A stretch of DNA of 27,038 nt from Acidobacteriota bacterium (GCA_021799405.1 JAJZAL010000045.1:1-27038), one strand, 5' to 3'; shown: positions 1 to 8,072, counted from the first letter of the stretch. Notes: generated from the sequence alone by a model not told the origin. Numbers and translations: made by a program.

Positions 1-36
1 GATCTGCTCCGGCGTATGCTTCCTTGCCTTGCCCAT
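1..36 (-). CDS. IS3-type transposase OrfA, N-terminal 12 codons (partial)
   Basis: The twelve visible residues read MGKARKHTPEQI, which matches the usual beginning of IS3-family OrfA proteins (basic residues, then HTPEQI or SPEQI at the start of the helix-turn-helix). An AAGGAG Shine-Dalgarno sequence lies six bases before the ATG, which supports a real start. OrfA would supply the DNA-binding half of the transposase, and OrfB (DDE integrase) should follow outside the window. Only the start is visible, so the subgroup cannot be given. Confidence 0.6.
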   Translation of the reverse strand, partial: MGKARKHTPEQI

Positions 37-99
37 TTCAGGCTCCTTCCATACCAGTTTGTCTCATCTCAGCTGGTACAGATTTTGCCGGGCACTCCA
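1..99 (-). mobile_element. End of an IS3-family-like insertion sequence, rest outside window
   Basis: The conserved MNIO protein sequence stops abruptly after Val-Glu-Asn-Val-Ser-Ser-Tyr-Ala. From position 99 downward on the minus strand the DNA begins TGGAGTGCCCGGC, and a TG start is typical of IS3-family termini. An OrfA-like start with a strong ribosome site follows 63 bases further in. The other end, the target duplication and OrfB are outside the window, so the family call rests on the terminus and 12 codons of OrfA only. Confidence 0.65.
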
Positions 100-555
100 G
101 GCGTAACTGGAGACGTTTTCGACGACGACGGGGATTTCGAGGAAGTCCTGGACCTGGCGGATGCGCTGGGCGGTGTTATGGACGGCTTCCCACGTGTAGG
201 GCATGGGGAGCAGGTCGTGCGTGTAGCGGCCATCGACGGAGCCCCAGCAGAGATGATCAGAGAGCCAGGGCGTGTTGGTGCGGCGGACAAGATTTTTAAG
301 GCGTCTGAGATGCTCGCGGCTGAGCGGGTCCACGGAGCCGAAGTACATGGAGACGCCATGCTGCACGACGTGGTACTGCTCGAGGATGCTGTCTAGCACG
401 GCCAGCGGACGGCCGCCGTCGACCATGAAGTTTTCCGAGATGATTTCAAACCAGTCGACGGCCGGTTTTCTCTCGAGGATGTGCCGGTAATGGGGCACGC
501 GCAGACCAATGCCTACGCCGTAGTTTGTGTACCCGTTGAAACGATTGGCTGGCAT
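64..555 (-). pseudogene. bufB: MNIO/DUF692 maturase (BufB-like), truncated by IS insertion
   Basis: The N-terminal half of a multinuclear non-heme iron oxidase (MNIO, DUF692) is clear: GIGLR near residue 15, QHGVSM with His66, SDHLCW with His101, HDLLPMPYT near 113 and VENVSSYA at 145-152. Family members are about 270-290 residues; this one has 152 native residues, then 11 residues read from IS DNA, then a stop. The C-terminal half, with the remaining metal ligands, is missing, so the product should be inactive. The family modifies cysteines in small peptides such as bufferins and methanobactin, and the Cys-rich gene immediately upstream is the expected substrate. The start chosen is the ATG at 555; an in-frame TTG at 576 is possible, and neither has a strong ribosome site. 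Confidence 0.85.
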
Positions 556-592
556 GGTGCGGGATCTGCTTCGCAAGAATAGCGGTGAGGGG

Positions 593-622
593 TGCGAGTC
601 TCCCGCGGGCAGGAGACTCGCA
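593..622 (-). promoter_or_regulatory. Strong hairpin between the bufA-like gene and the MNIO gene
   Basis: A perfect 11-bp inverted repeat (TGCGAGTCTCC / GGAGACTCGCA) with an 8-base loop lies 6 bases after the bufA-like stop and 38 bases before the MNIO start. No U-run follows, so it is not a standard terminator. It could stabilise the precursor mRNA or attenuate read-through, giving more peptide than enzyme. That role is inference. Confidence 0.6.
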
Positions 623-627
623 GGAAA

Positions 628-921
628 CTACATGGGGTGTTCGGTGTTGCAACCACCCTTGCCCTTGCAGCTGTTCTTGCCTTTGCAGCCGTTGTCGCCG
701 GACTTGCAGCCACCCTGGCCCTTACAGTTGTTCAGGCCTTTGCATGCGTGCTTTTCAATTTTGGTTTTGCCGGTTTTGGCGGCCATGCCCAGCATGGCCT
801 GGGCGACGGGGCTGACGGTGGTGGCCGAGGAGACGGGCGAAGCATGCAGCGCCATCGGCGAGGCGCCAAGCAGACCGGTCACGGCTGCGCTCAGCATCAT
901 GGCTTTGATCGAGTGTTTCAT
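628..921 (-). CDS. bufA: Cys-rich secreted bufferin-type metallophore precursor (BufA2-like)
   Basis: A 97-residue protein with an N-terminal signal peptide (MKHSIKAMMLSAAVTGLLGA, likely cut after ALHA near residue 27) and a lysine/glycine-rich C-terminal core containing six cysteines at 60, 66, 72, 79, 85 and 91. The core is two copies of CKGxNxCKGxGGC (60-72 and 79-91). Such proteins beside an MNIO enzyme belong to the bufferins, periplasmic peptides whose cysteines are oxidised to thiooxazole-type groups and which bind copper. The start at 921 is set by GGAGG eight bases upstream and by the signal peptide; the reading frame is open upstream to 1035 but without support. Because the MNIO gene is broken, the peptide may now be made unmodified. 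The family assignment is from recognition, not a search. Confidence 0.8.
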   Translation of the reverse strand: MKHSIKAMMLSAAVTGLLGASPMALHASPVSSATTVSPVAQAMLGMAAKTGKTKIEKHACKGLNNCKGQGGCKSGDNGCKGKNSCKGKGGCNTEHPM

Positions 922-1342
922 AGATGTTCCTCCGGTGATCGAGATCCGCCATGCGTGGCGGTCTGTGTGGGTTAGAGAGATGAACTTCGATTTGGTTACG
1001 GCATTGGTTGGAAATTCATTTCCGATGTCTGTCACGGCATGTCACCAGACTCGGGGGCACTGCATATTCTATGCGGTTTACCCGGTGCCCACGGACTGGC
1101 CCATCGAGGGTGACGCCATGATATCCCCTTTGGACGGCGGCTCGCCAACGAATTTTCTGCTGCGAGGCCAAAGGCGTGGAGGGCGCGGGCTTGCGCCAAG
1201 ATCCACAAAAATAATGACATAGTTAAACGGTTTGAAACAGGACCGAGTTTGCTTTGGTCACCGAGGAGTGAGGGGTCCGGCAAAGAAAAAATGGCGCGGA
1301 ACCGGTTGGTTCCGCGCCGTGGATGAGGAGGGTGGTGCGTGG
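922..1342. other. Intergenic region: bufA-like promoter side and receptor terminator
   Basis: I see no convincing gene here. On the minus strand it must hold the promoter of the bufA-like gene. Two direct GTGAC repeats exactly 10 bp apart (plus-strand GTCAC at 1031-1035 and 1041-1045) are enclosed by GTCTG/CAGAC at 1027-1031 and 1046-1050, a possible one-face protein-binding site. I could not identify a -35/-10 pair with confidence. The far end holds the receptor gene's terminator. Confidence 0.4.
1282..1320 (-). terminator. Intrinsic terminator of the TonB-dependent receptor gene
   Basis: A perfect 11-bp stem GGCGCGGAACC / GGTTCCGCGCC with a four-base loop lies 25-50 bases after the receptor stop. 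On the minus strand it is followed by ATTTTTTCTTT. Stem plus U-run make this a textbook rho-independent terminator. Confidence 0.92.
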
Positions 1343-4300
1343 TTAGAAGATGATTTGGCCGGCGATCTGGACCTGACGGGAGGTGTTGGCCTGAGATGTG
1401 ATCTGGCCGAACTTGCTGCTCGTCGGGTCGACGTTCGGTCCACCGAACATCGGGTGGTTGAGTGTGTTGAAGGTTTCAAAACGGAGCTGGAAGTAAGCCT
1501 TGCCGTGGATGGGGAAGTTCTTCAACACAGAGGAGTCGAGGTTGTTAATACCGTTCGAGCGGATGCTTGAGATGGTCAGCGGGAAAGTGCGAAGGTGATA
1601 TTCGAACTGGTTCGCGCTGCCGAGGACGAAGGCATCCGGGTTGATAGCGGATACGCCCTTGGCGGTTTCGCGCGAGTTGAACTGGATCTGCTGACCGGTG
1701 GTGACCATGTCGGTGGTCCAGTAAACCGGCGGGCCGGTCTGCCAGGTGTAGATACCGTTGATGACCCAGCCGCCAAGGAACTCATTTGCCCAGCGGTTGG
1801 TGAGGTTCAGGGCTTTGCCGCGGCCGATAGGCAGGTCGTAGGTGGCGCCGATGACGATGTGGTTGGTGAAGTCGAACGGCGAGATGTGCTTGTTGGGTTT
1901 GGCGTCAGTCGGGTTGAGGTAGACGTCCTGGGTCTCGAGTTTGGACCAGCTGTAGTTGGCGACGAGCCAGAGGCCGTGCGACATGCGGTGTTCGATGCGG
2001 GCATCGAGCGCATTGAAGAACGACTGGCCAACCGTTGGGTTGTCTTCTGTAACACCGTTGTTGGGGAATTGCGGGAAGGGCGAGACCAACTGCGCAACAG
2101 AGGTGGTCTTGCCGTTGAGGGAGGTGCCCGGAACGAGGTCGTGGAAGGGGTTTGTTACGGTCTTGGAGAGTTCATTGATGACAGTCTGGTCACGGCTGGT
2201 GGCAGTGCTCAGGTATTGGAGAGGGATGTAGTTGAGTTGCCGCGTGGAAACCGGCATGTGGACCATGTGATTCCCGACGTAGTCCATTTCGAACATGGTG
2301 TTCGGGGTGATGGTCTGCTGGAAGCCGATATTCCAGCGCAGCGAGTATGGGTTGGTCGGGTGAGGATCGAGGTAGCTGATGCTCTGCCCGAGGTAGGTTC
2401 CAAGTCCGAGGGATGATCCGGTTGGCTTATTGATGCCGTTGGGGAATGGGTTGGACAGGGTGGCATACGGGGAGACGTAATTGTTGTTGGTCGCCACGAA
2501 CGAGGTCTTCGCGCTGAAGCCTTCGTTGTCGACGATCGGATTTGACGACCACTTGCCGTTGGGATCGAGGTTGGCGATAGTGTACTGGCTGACGAACATG
2601 CCAAAGCCGCCGCGGACGACCGTCTTGTCGTTGAGCCAAGAGGGAGTCCACGCGAAACCAAAGCGCGGGCTCAGCCAGTTTGAATCGCCCTGATAGTAGG
2701 CGCCATCGTGAGATGAGGGGAAGGTAAGACCACCATTGACCTTGAACTGGTCGGCAGGGATCTGCGGAATGGGATTTGCCGCGTAAGCAGCCTCAGCCTG
2801 AGCGGCGATGGGGCTTGGCGTTGTGGTGTCAAAGCCGTTTACCACTGCACCGTGCTTGTCGTAGTAGGGCGTGTTGAAGTCGTAGCGGAGACCCATGTTG
2901 AGGGTCAGGTTGTTGTTGACGCGCCAGTTGTCCTGGACGAATCCGGCGACGTAGTAGGTGTAGAAGGAATTGATTGCGTTGTTGTCGAACTCGCCGCCGG
3001 TGGGCAGGCCGATGAGGAAGGACGCCAGATCGCCGCCAAAGGTCGGAGGCGCGGAACTGGAACTCTGCTGCACCCAGTTTGTCTTGAACTGGAAGCGGCC
3101 GGATGCGTACTTGTAAGCCGCAGCTCCGAGGCGGTACTGCCGGGCATCCACGCCGAACTTGAGGCTGTGGTTGCCGATGGTCTTCATGAGCTCAGCGAAG
3201 AGCTGATAGGAGTTCGACGGAAAGCGCGAATAAGCCGAGCCTCCCAGACACTGGTAGCTGGTCTGGCTGCCGCAGCTGCCGAACTCGATGAAGGGCATCT
3301 GCAGGTGCTCAGAGTTCTGGGCAAGCAGCGAGGGAAAGCCGAGCGTGCTGGGGCTCATGCCGTCGCTGGGTTCGCCTTCGGCCTGCAAGAAGTAGGTCCA
3401 GTTGAAGCGGACATCGAGAACCGTACTGGCATTAAACGTGTGCACGGCATCGAGCGTGCTGCCCCAGTTGGAGCGGTTCAGCGATTCCCCGGTGGCTGCG
3501 TCGTTGAAGTAGTTGTTTTTCGACTGGGTGCGGAGGTTGTGCCGGAAGTCGAAGAAGACGTGGGTTGCGGCGCCGATGTTGAAGTCAAGACGGCCGAGGA
3601 AGTTGTTGTAGTCGTCGATACTTGGAACGCTGCTGATGAAGTTCTGGAAACCGTCAGGCCCGCCGGTGGTGTTGGACTGCGGATAGTACTTCAAATAATT
3701 CGCAGCGATGGGATTGACCTGAAGGCCGGCATTGGCCAGGACGTTGTTCTGGATCGGTGTACGAACGATTTTTCCGTTGACGTCGGTCGCGGAGTAGGGG
3801 TTGTAGAGCTGATAGGGGTTCGGGTTGCCGTTAGCGCAGATGGCGCTGTTGCCGTTCTGGTATCCGTCCGGGCAGCCGACGGGCAAAAGAGCGGAGAAGT
3901 CGCCGGTGCGCTCGGCGGTGGTAGGCACGGTAGCAATGTTGGTGTTTGGCTGAGAGTCCTGCAGGCCCTCCCAGGCGAACATCCAGAAGAGCTTGTTGCG
4001 GCCGTCGAAGACGTGAGGGATCCAAACCGGACCGGAGGCCTCGAGGCCGTACTGGTTAAAATGCGTCACCGCGATGGGCTTTCCCGCCTGATTGTTGAAG
4101 TAGCTGTTGGCATCGAGGGCCGAAACCTGGCCGTACTCGTACAGTGAGCCGTGTATGTTGTTGCCGCCGGACTTGAGGACCTGATTGATGACGCCGGCCT
4201 GGGTGTGGCCGAAGGCGGCATCAGTGTCAAAGGCCTGGACGCTGACCTGCTTGACGGTGCTCTGCGGAGGGCTGTAGGCGAGGGTGTAATTCCAGAGCTC

Positions 4301-4996
4301 GTCGGGGGCGCCATCCATGAGGATTTCGCTGGTCTGGGAGGGCGTGCCTGCGATGCTCCAGGCGGCGGCGCCGTTGTTGTCAAACGGGTGCACCTGCGAA
4401 GGCTGTCCAGTGGGCAGTACACCGATGGCGAGTTCGGAGAGCATCATCGGGGTGCGGCCATTGAGCGGGAGACTCGCGACCTCGTTGGTGGTGATGGTCT
4501 GGCCGACCGAGGCGCTGGCGGTATTGAGCAGCGGAGCCGCGGCGGTGACAATTACGGTCTGTTGCGCGCTGCCGAGCTGGAGCGTCATGTCGATGACGAG
4601 GTGCGCAGTGGAATTGAGAGCGATGCCACTGCGCACGATTTTTTTGAAGCCTTCCTTTTCGATAGTGATCGAGTAGTCTCCGGGGAGAAGGAATGGCAGG
4701 ACGTATTGCCCAGCTCCGTTGGAAGTGGTTTTTGATACGGTTCCTGAGTTCACCTCGGTCGCTGTGACCTGGGCTCCAGGGATGGCTGCGCCGGTTGGGT
4801 CAGTGACGGTACCAGAGATGGTACCGCGAGATTCCTGCGCCATAGATTGTTGCGGCTGCAGGAACAGCGCAATGGCGAAGACCATGCAGAAGGCGAGCAG
4901 AACTCGCCGCCATCCAATCGATCGACTTTCAGAGGGCGGGTGAATTGCACTCCCCGGCCCGAATTTGGTGTTGCAACACAGTTTCAGCCTCGACAT
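1343..4996 (-). CDS. TonB-dependent outer-membrane receptor with carboxypeptidase-regulatory-like domain
   Basis: A 1,217-residue protein. A long N-terminal leader carries a hydrophobic signal segment (about 31-53, ending SMAQ). Next come a carboxypeptidase-regulatory-like beta-sandwich (about 57-140, starting GTISGTVTDPTGA), a plug domain (VIVTAAAPLLNTA then SLPLNGR near 175) and a beta-barrel ending in aromatic-rich VQIAGQIIF, the usual barrel-assembly signal. This architecture is the expanded Acidobacteriota Oar/SusC-like receptor type. No SusD partner is present. Beside pectin enzymes it most likely imports oligogalacturonides or other pectin fragments with TonB energy; the substrate is inferred from context. 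The ATG at 4996 is chosen over 5038 because GGAAAGAG lies just upstream. A TGGT-N3-ACCA site sits 97 bases before the start and a strong terminator follows the stop. Confidence 0.92.
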   Translation of the reverse strand: MSRLKLCCNTKFGPGSAIHPPSESRSIGWRRVLLAFCMVFAIALFLQPQQSMAQESRGTISGTVTDPTGAAIPGAQVTATEVNSGTVSKTTSNGAGQYVLPFLLPGDYSITIEKEGFKKIVRSGIALNSTAHLVIDMTLQLGSAQQTVIVTAAAPLLNTASASVGQTITTNEVASLPLNGRTPMMLSELAIGVLPTGQPSQVHPFDNNGAAAWSIAGTPSQTSEILMDGAPDELWNYTLAYSPPQSTVKQVSVQAFDTDAAFGHTQAGVINQVLKSGGNNIHGSLYEYGQVSALDANSYFNNQAGKPIAVTHFNQYGLEASGPVWIPHVFDGRNKLFWMFAWEGLQDSQPNTNIATVPTTAERTGDFSALLPVGCPDGYQNGNSAICANGNPNPYQLYNPYSATDVNGKIVRTPIQNNVLANAGLQVNPIAANYLKYYPQSNTTGGPDGFQNFISSVPSIDDYNNFLGRLDFNIGAATHVFFDFRHNLRTQSKNNYFNDAATGESLNRSNWGSTLDAVHTFNASTVLDVRFNWTYFLQAEGEPSDGMSPSTLGFPSLLAQNSEHLQMPFIEFGSCGSQTSYQCLGGSAYSRFPSNSYQLFAELMKTIGNHSLKFGVDARQYRLGAAAYKYASGRFQFKTNWVQQSSSSAPPTFGGDLASFLIGLPTGGEFDNNAINSFYTYYVAGFVQDNWRVNNNLTLNMGLRYDFNTPYYDKHGAVVNGFDTTTPSPIAAQAEAAYAANPIPQIPADQFKVNGGLTFPSSHDGAYYQGDSNWLSPRFGFAWTPSWLNDKTVVRGGFGMFVSQYTIANLDPNGKWSSNPIVDNEGFSAKTSFVATNNNYVSPYATLSNPFPNGINKPTGSSLGLGTYLGQSISYLDPHPTNPYSLRWNIGFQQTITPNTMFEMDYVGNHMVHMPVSTRQLNYIPLQYLSTATSRDQTVINELSKTVTNPFHDLVPGTSLNGKTTSVAQLVSPFPQFPNNGVTEDNPTVGQSFFNALDARIEHRMSHGLWLVANYSWSKLETQDVYLNPTDAKPNKHISPFDFTNHIVIGATYDLPIGRGKALNLTNRWANEFLGGWVINGIYTWQTGPPVYWTTDMVTTGQQIQFNSRETAKGVSAINPDAFVLGSANQFEYHLRTFPLTISSIRSNGINNLDSSVLKNFPIHGKAYFQLRFETFNTLNHPMFGGPNVDPTSSKFGQITSQANTSRQVQIAGQIIF

Positions 4997-5093
4997 AGAT
5001 ACTCTTTCCTTTTCTGGAGCAGATAGAGCTTTGCTCAAGATTGCACAGCGGCGAGCGCCGTGCGTATGCCTCTAAGTTGTTCAAGTTGCCTGG

Positions 5094-5104
5094 TGGTACG
5101 ACCA
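5094..5104. promoter_or_regulatory. FadR/GntR-type operator upstream of the receptor
   Basis: TGGTACGACCA is a perfect TGGT-N3-ACCA palindrome, extended to GTGGT/ACCAC, 97 bases upstream of the receptor start. A minus-strand TGTAGT hexamer, a possible -10, starts directly against it, so a bound repressor would block the promoter. The same core occurs before three other transcription units in this locus. Confidence 0.7.
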
Positions 5105-5225
5105 CTACAAGCACGGACAGGAGTGTGCTCCTTCCACGTGACGGCTGTCAAGAGAATCATTCTGCAAAAGGCGGGATGGGTGTTATTTTGTGGAAACTTT
5201 GGATTTTTGGCGAAATGAGAGCAAA

Positions 5226-5256
5226 GAAATGCCCGGCCATAGGAAGCTGGCCGGAA
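5226..5256 (-). terminator. Probable terminator of the GH28-CE8 gene
   Basis: The stem CCGGCC / GGCCGG (5249-5254 and 5233-5238) with a 10-base loop lies about 65 bases after the stop and is followed on the minus strand by GCATTTCTTTG. The stem is short and the U-run interrupted, so this is a moderate call. Confidence 0.5.
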
Positions 5257-5318
5257 GGGGAAAATGTCACACTGGGAAGGCGCAGAGGTGTGACCTCAGA
5301 GTGGTTAAGCGATTACTC

Positions 5319-7703
5319 TCAACGGACCTCAGAGGTAGACCGCTTGTCATGTTGGAGCGTCTTCTCCGCATTCCAGGCAGGGAAGAAGTCTGGGATGGTG
5401 AATTTTTTCGCCTGAGCCCATTTGATCTGGTGCGAGTGTGGTTCGCGCTGGCGGGGATGGGTTCCGGGGCCGGCGGAATCATATTCGGCGAAGAATGCAG
5501 TGTTGAGGCTGTGGGTCTGTCCAGGATGCCATTCGCGCCATCCGGCGGGGGCGATTTGCGGGCCCATCCAGGTGTGAAGGTAGACGACGGTCGCGTAGGG
5601 GCGCCAGGGCCGGCCAAGGTAGACGTTCTTCACACCGGGATCGGCCGTGAGGCGACAGTCGTGGAAGACGAAGGCGGAGTCTTCCGTGGGGTAGTGCTTG
5701 GCCTGCGCAGTGATGAAGCCCTCAGAGTGCGGAGTGCTGTGGATGGTGCAGTGATCGAAATAGGCCTTGCCGTCGCCGAAGATGAAGTCAACGTTGCCGG
5801 CGATGTAGCAATGGGAGAAGAATTGGCGGGCCGGCCTGCAGGATTTGCCGTCGGGATGGCAATTCTTGCTGCCGGCATAGAGCGTGTCCTGATTGCCGAG
5901 GATGCGGACGTGCGAGAGGACTGCCTGATCGCCCGAAAGGGACAGTGCGAGAGCCTGCGAGCCTTCCGATACCTGCTTGTGGGCGCGGTTCCAGTCATTG
6001 GCGAAGGTGATGTTTTCGGCAAAGAAGTTTTTGCCGGTGACGGTGACGGTAGCCGAGAGGAGGGTTCCACCGGCCGTTCCGGCGGAGCGGTCATCGACGA
6101 TGACGGTTTGAGCGGGCGTGGCTCCGTCGCCGACGAGGCGGATGTTTGGCTTGTGGATGACGACTGCGCCGCGATAGGTGCCGGGAGCTATGCGGATGGT
6201 TGCGCCGGTGTCAGGCGCCGCATCCACCGCGCTCTGGATGGAGTGGTACTCGGCAGTGCTGTCGAGCGAGACGTAAAGCGCATGGTCCTTGCTGGGAATG
6301 ACGCCTGCGGATTCAGGGACGGAGGTGTTGACGGGGAATGGGGGGAAGTGTCCGGCACAGTTGATGGGAGCGCCGCGTTTGCTTCCGGTGACCTGCTTTA
6401 TGGTGACATCAAAGCCGCTCGGGGTGAGGTTGCCAATGGCCGGGCCGACGATGAAGTTGGCATACTGCGCATCCATTTTGGAGTCGCCGAGACCGTCCGC
6501 CCAGACATTGTCGAGGGCTATGCCGAGCGGGTGCTGCGCGTCCTGCCCGACGAGGATGTAACGGCCCGGGGTAAGGATGTGGATGTTGCGCAGCGTGATG
6601 TCGCGATACCAGGGGATGAGATCGCCGGTTTTGCGCGCATAGTGGGGCGTGAGCAGGAGCGGGTATCTGACGTTGCGCATGCAGACGTTTTCGTAGGTGA
6701 TGTTGTGGACGAGTCCGCCGCGGCTGAGATCGGACTTGATGCGGATGCCGTTGGTGGTGCCGTCGAGCGTGAGGTTGCGGACGAGGATATCACTGACACC
6801 GCCGTTGGTTTCGCTGCCGATGGACATGCCGTGGCCAGTGTAGAAGTGATCGTCGGAGATGGTCATGTGCGATGCGGGGCCGGCGGTTCCGGCCTTGATG
6901 GCTACGTCGTCATCGCCGTCGTGAATATAAGACCGCGTGATAGTTACATTTGTGGAGGAGCCGGGATCGATGCCGTCCGTATTGCGTGCCGTGCCGGGAG
7001 TGTTGATATGGACGCCCCAGGCGGTGAAGCCGTCAGTGTGCTCGATGAGCACGTGGAAGTTGGGAGAATTACGAAGTGTGATGCGATAGAGCGTGAAGTT
7101 ATTGGAACGGTTGACAACCACCATGCGCGGGCAGCTCTGGTTGAGGTCTTTGATCTTGGCGGTGTGGGCGAGATCCCACCAGGTGGCCTTCTGGCCAAGC
7201 AGGGTTGCGCCGCCGCGACCGTCGATGACGCCTTTTCCCATGATGCCGGCGTCGGGAGCGTGATCGGCGGTGATAAGCGGCTTGCAGCCGTGACCGCGCT
7301 TGTCGACGACGCCGCAGCTGCCCGGATAGAGGTCGTAGTCGCGGGGATTGCGTGAGCCATAGAGGGCCGTGCCGCTGTCAACAAGAAGGGTGACGCCTGG
7401 GCGCAGATGAATGGGGCCTGTGAGGAAGACGTGGTTGCCTCCGGCGGAGCTGAGTTCAACGGAGTGACCAGAAGCGCAGTGATCGATGGCCTGCTGAATG
7501 CGGGCGGTGTCTTCCATGCGCTCTTCGGCAGTGGTGAGCCTGCCTTGCGGGGCGGAGAGTTTGGCCTTGAGCTGAACGCAGACGGGAGGGTAGTGAGGTT
7601 CGACCACGTGGCGGGTATCCTGGCCCATGCAGAAGGTGGCGGAAGAGGCGAGGAGAAGAAGCGCAGGCGCAGCGAAAGCGCGGCGCGGGAGGGACGGGAA
7701 CAT
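5319..7703 (-). CDS. Secreted bifunctional polygalacturonase (GH28)-pectin methylesterase (CE8)
   Basis: A 794-residue protein with a signal peptide (about 1-27). The N-terminal part (about 60-440) is a GH28 beta-helix with NTDG at 241-244, DGDDD at 262-266, GHG at 290-292 and RIK at 321-323, so all catalytic and substrate-binding motifs are present. The C-terminal part (about 475-770) is a CE8 pectin methylesterase with Gln583, GNQDTLY at 603-609, NVDFIFG at 637-643 and LGRPW at 696-700, again with the usual catalytic Gln, Asp and Arg residues. One polypeptide should therefore remove methyl esters from homogalacturonan and hydrolyse the freed chain, releasing galacturonate or oligomers outside the cytoplasm. 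The fusion is fully in frame with a short linker (about 450-475). A perfect TGGT-N3-ACCA operator lies 135 bases upstream. Exo or endo mode cannot be told from sequence. Confidence 0.93.
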   Translation of the reverse strand: MFPSLPRRAFAAPALLLLASSATFCMGQDTRHVVEPHYPPVCVQLKAKLSAPQGRLTTAEERMEDTARIQQAIDHCASGHSVELSSAGGNHVFLTGPIHLRPGVTLLVDSGTALYGSRNPRDYDLYPGSCGVVDKRGHGCKPLITADHAPDAGIMGKGVIDGRGGATLLGQKATWWDLAHTAKIKDLNQSCPRMVVVNRSNNFTLYRITLRNSPNFHVLIEHTDGFTAWGVHINTPGTARNTDGIDPGSSTNVTITRSYIHDGDDDVAIKAGTAGPASHMTISDDHFYTGHGMSIGSETNGGVSDILVRNLTLDGTTNGIRIKSDLSRGGLVHNITYENVCMRNVRYPLLLTPHYARKTGDLIPWYRDITLRNIHILTPGRYILVGQDAQHPLGIALDNVWADGLGDSKMDAQYANFIVGPAIGNLTPSGFDVTIKQVTGSKRGAPINCAGHFPPFPVNTSVPESAGVIPSKDHALYVSLDSTAEYHSIQSAVDAAPDTGATIRIAPGTYRGAVVIHKPNIRLVGDGATPAQTVIVDDRSAGTAGGTLLSATVTVTGKNFFAENITFANDWNRAHKQVSEGSQALALSLSGDQAVLSHVRILGNQDTLYAGSKNCHPDGKSCRPARQFFSHCYIAGNVDFIFGDGKAYFDHCTIHSTPHSEGFITAQAKHYPTEDSAFVFHDCRLTADPGVKNVYLGRPWRPYATVVYLHTWMGPQIAPAGWREWHPGQTHSLNTAFFAEYDSAGPGTHPRQREPHSHQIKWAQAKKFTIPDFFPAWNAEKTLQHDKRSTSEVR

Positions 7704-8072
7704 GCAGACTGGCTCCTTGAGCGTTTCCCCTGATTCTGTTGAGGGGCGAAATTTTGCAGGCTTGGCGGTTTTTGGGTGAAGCAGCCTCGCTGAGTTTTTC
7801 TCGCTGCCCTACACCATCAGGAGAAATGTTCTTGACATTGGTCTAACCACTGTACCGATCCAGTCTATCTGGTACGTGCGCGAGGATGTCAAGAAGTTGC
7901 CACAAGCCGGACAGAGAATGCGGGCCTTCCCATGGCTGGGACGCCGGGATCAGGGCAGGCGGGGCAGCTCTGGAGCCGAGATTCTTTCGGTATGTCGGGC
8001 GCAGGTTCTGGAAGCGCGGTCTTTCTCAACGGAAAAGCCGTGCGTTCGGGGTATTCCTGCAGGAATGCAGCC
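7704..8072. other. Intergenic region upstream of the GH28-CE8 gene
   Basis: No gene is supported in these 369 bases. They hold the operator at 7839-7849 and a neighbouring dyad, GTACC at 7852-7856 with GGTAC at 7871-7875, which also encloses CCAG/CTGG at 7860-7863 and 7869-7872. The second dyad may be another regulator site or an upstream half-site. The remainder shows nothing I can interpret. Confidence 0.45.
7839..7849. promoter_or_regulatory. FadR/GntR-type operator upstream of GH28-CE8
   Basis: TGGTCTAACCA is a perfect TGGT-N3-ACCA palindrome. A minus-strand TACAGT, a plausible -10, overlaps its upstream edge by one base, the same arrangement as at the receptor promoter. Confidence 0.7.

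Larger units (their letters stand above)
4997..5318. other. Intergenic region between receptor and GH28-CE8 gene
   Basis: It holds the receptor leader and promoter on the minus strand and the terminator of the upstream fusion gene. Noted inside: the operator at 5094-5104, a small hairpin AGGAG-TGTG-CTCCT at 5119-5132, and a GC-rich fold around 5043-5062 in the likely receptor leader RNA. No gene is supported here. Confidence 0.5.

Noticed and set aside
922..1035. N-terminal extension of the bufA-like protein to 1035
   Set aside because: The signal peptide and a GGAGG ribosome site both place the start at 921.
2852..4147. Plus-strand open frame of 431 codons opposite the receptor gene
   Set aside because: Antisense shadow of the receptor; valine-rich low-information protein without motifs.
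5190..7355. Long open frame on the plus strand (721 codons) opposite the GH28-CE8 gene
   Set aside because: It is antisense to a gene with complete catalytic motifs, shows no recognisable domain and has the Val/Gly/Asp-rich composition typical of frames opposite GC-rich genes.
7832..7837. Plus-strand TTGACA as a -35 box
   Set aside because: No -10 lies at the right distance and no plus-strand gene follows; the sequence is next to the operator of the minus-strand gene.
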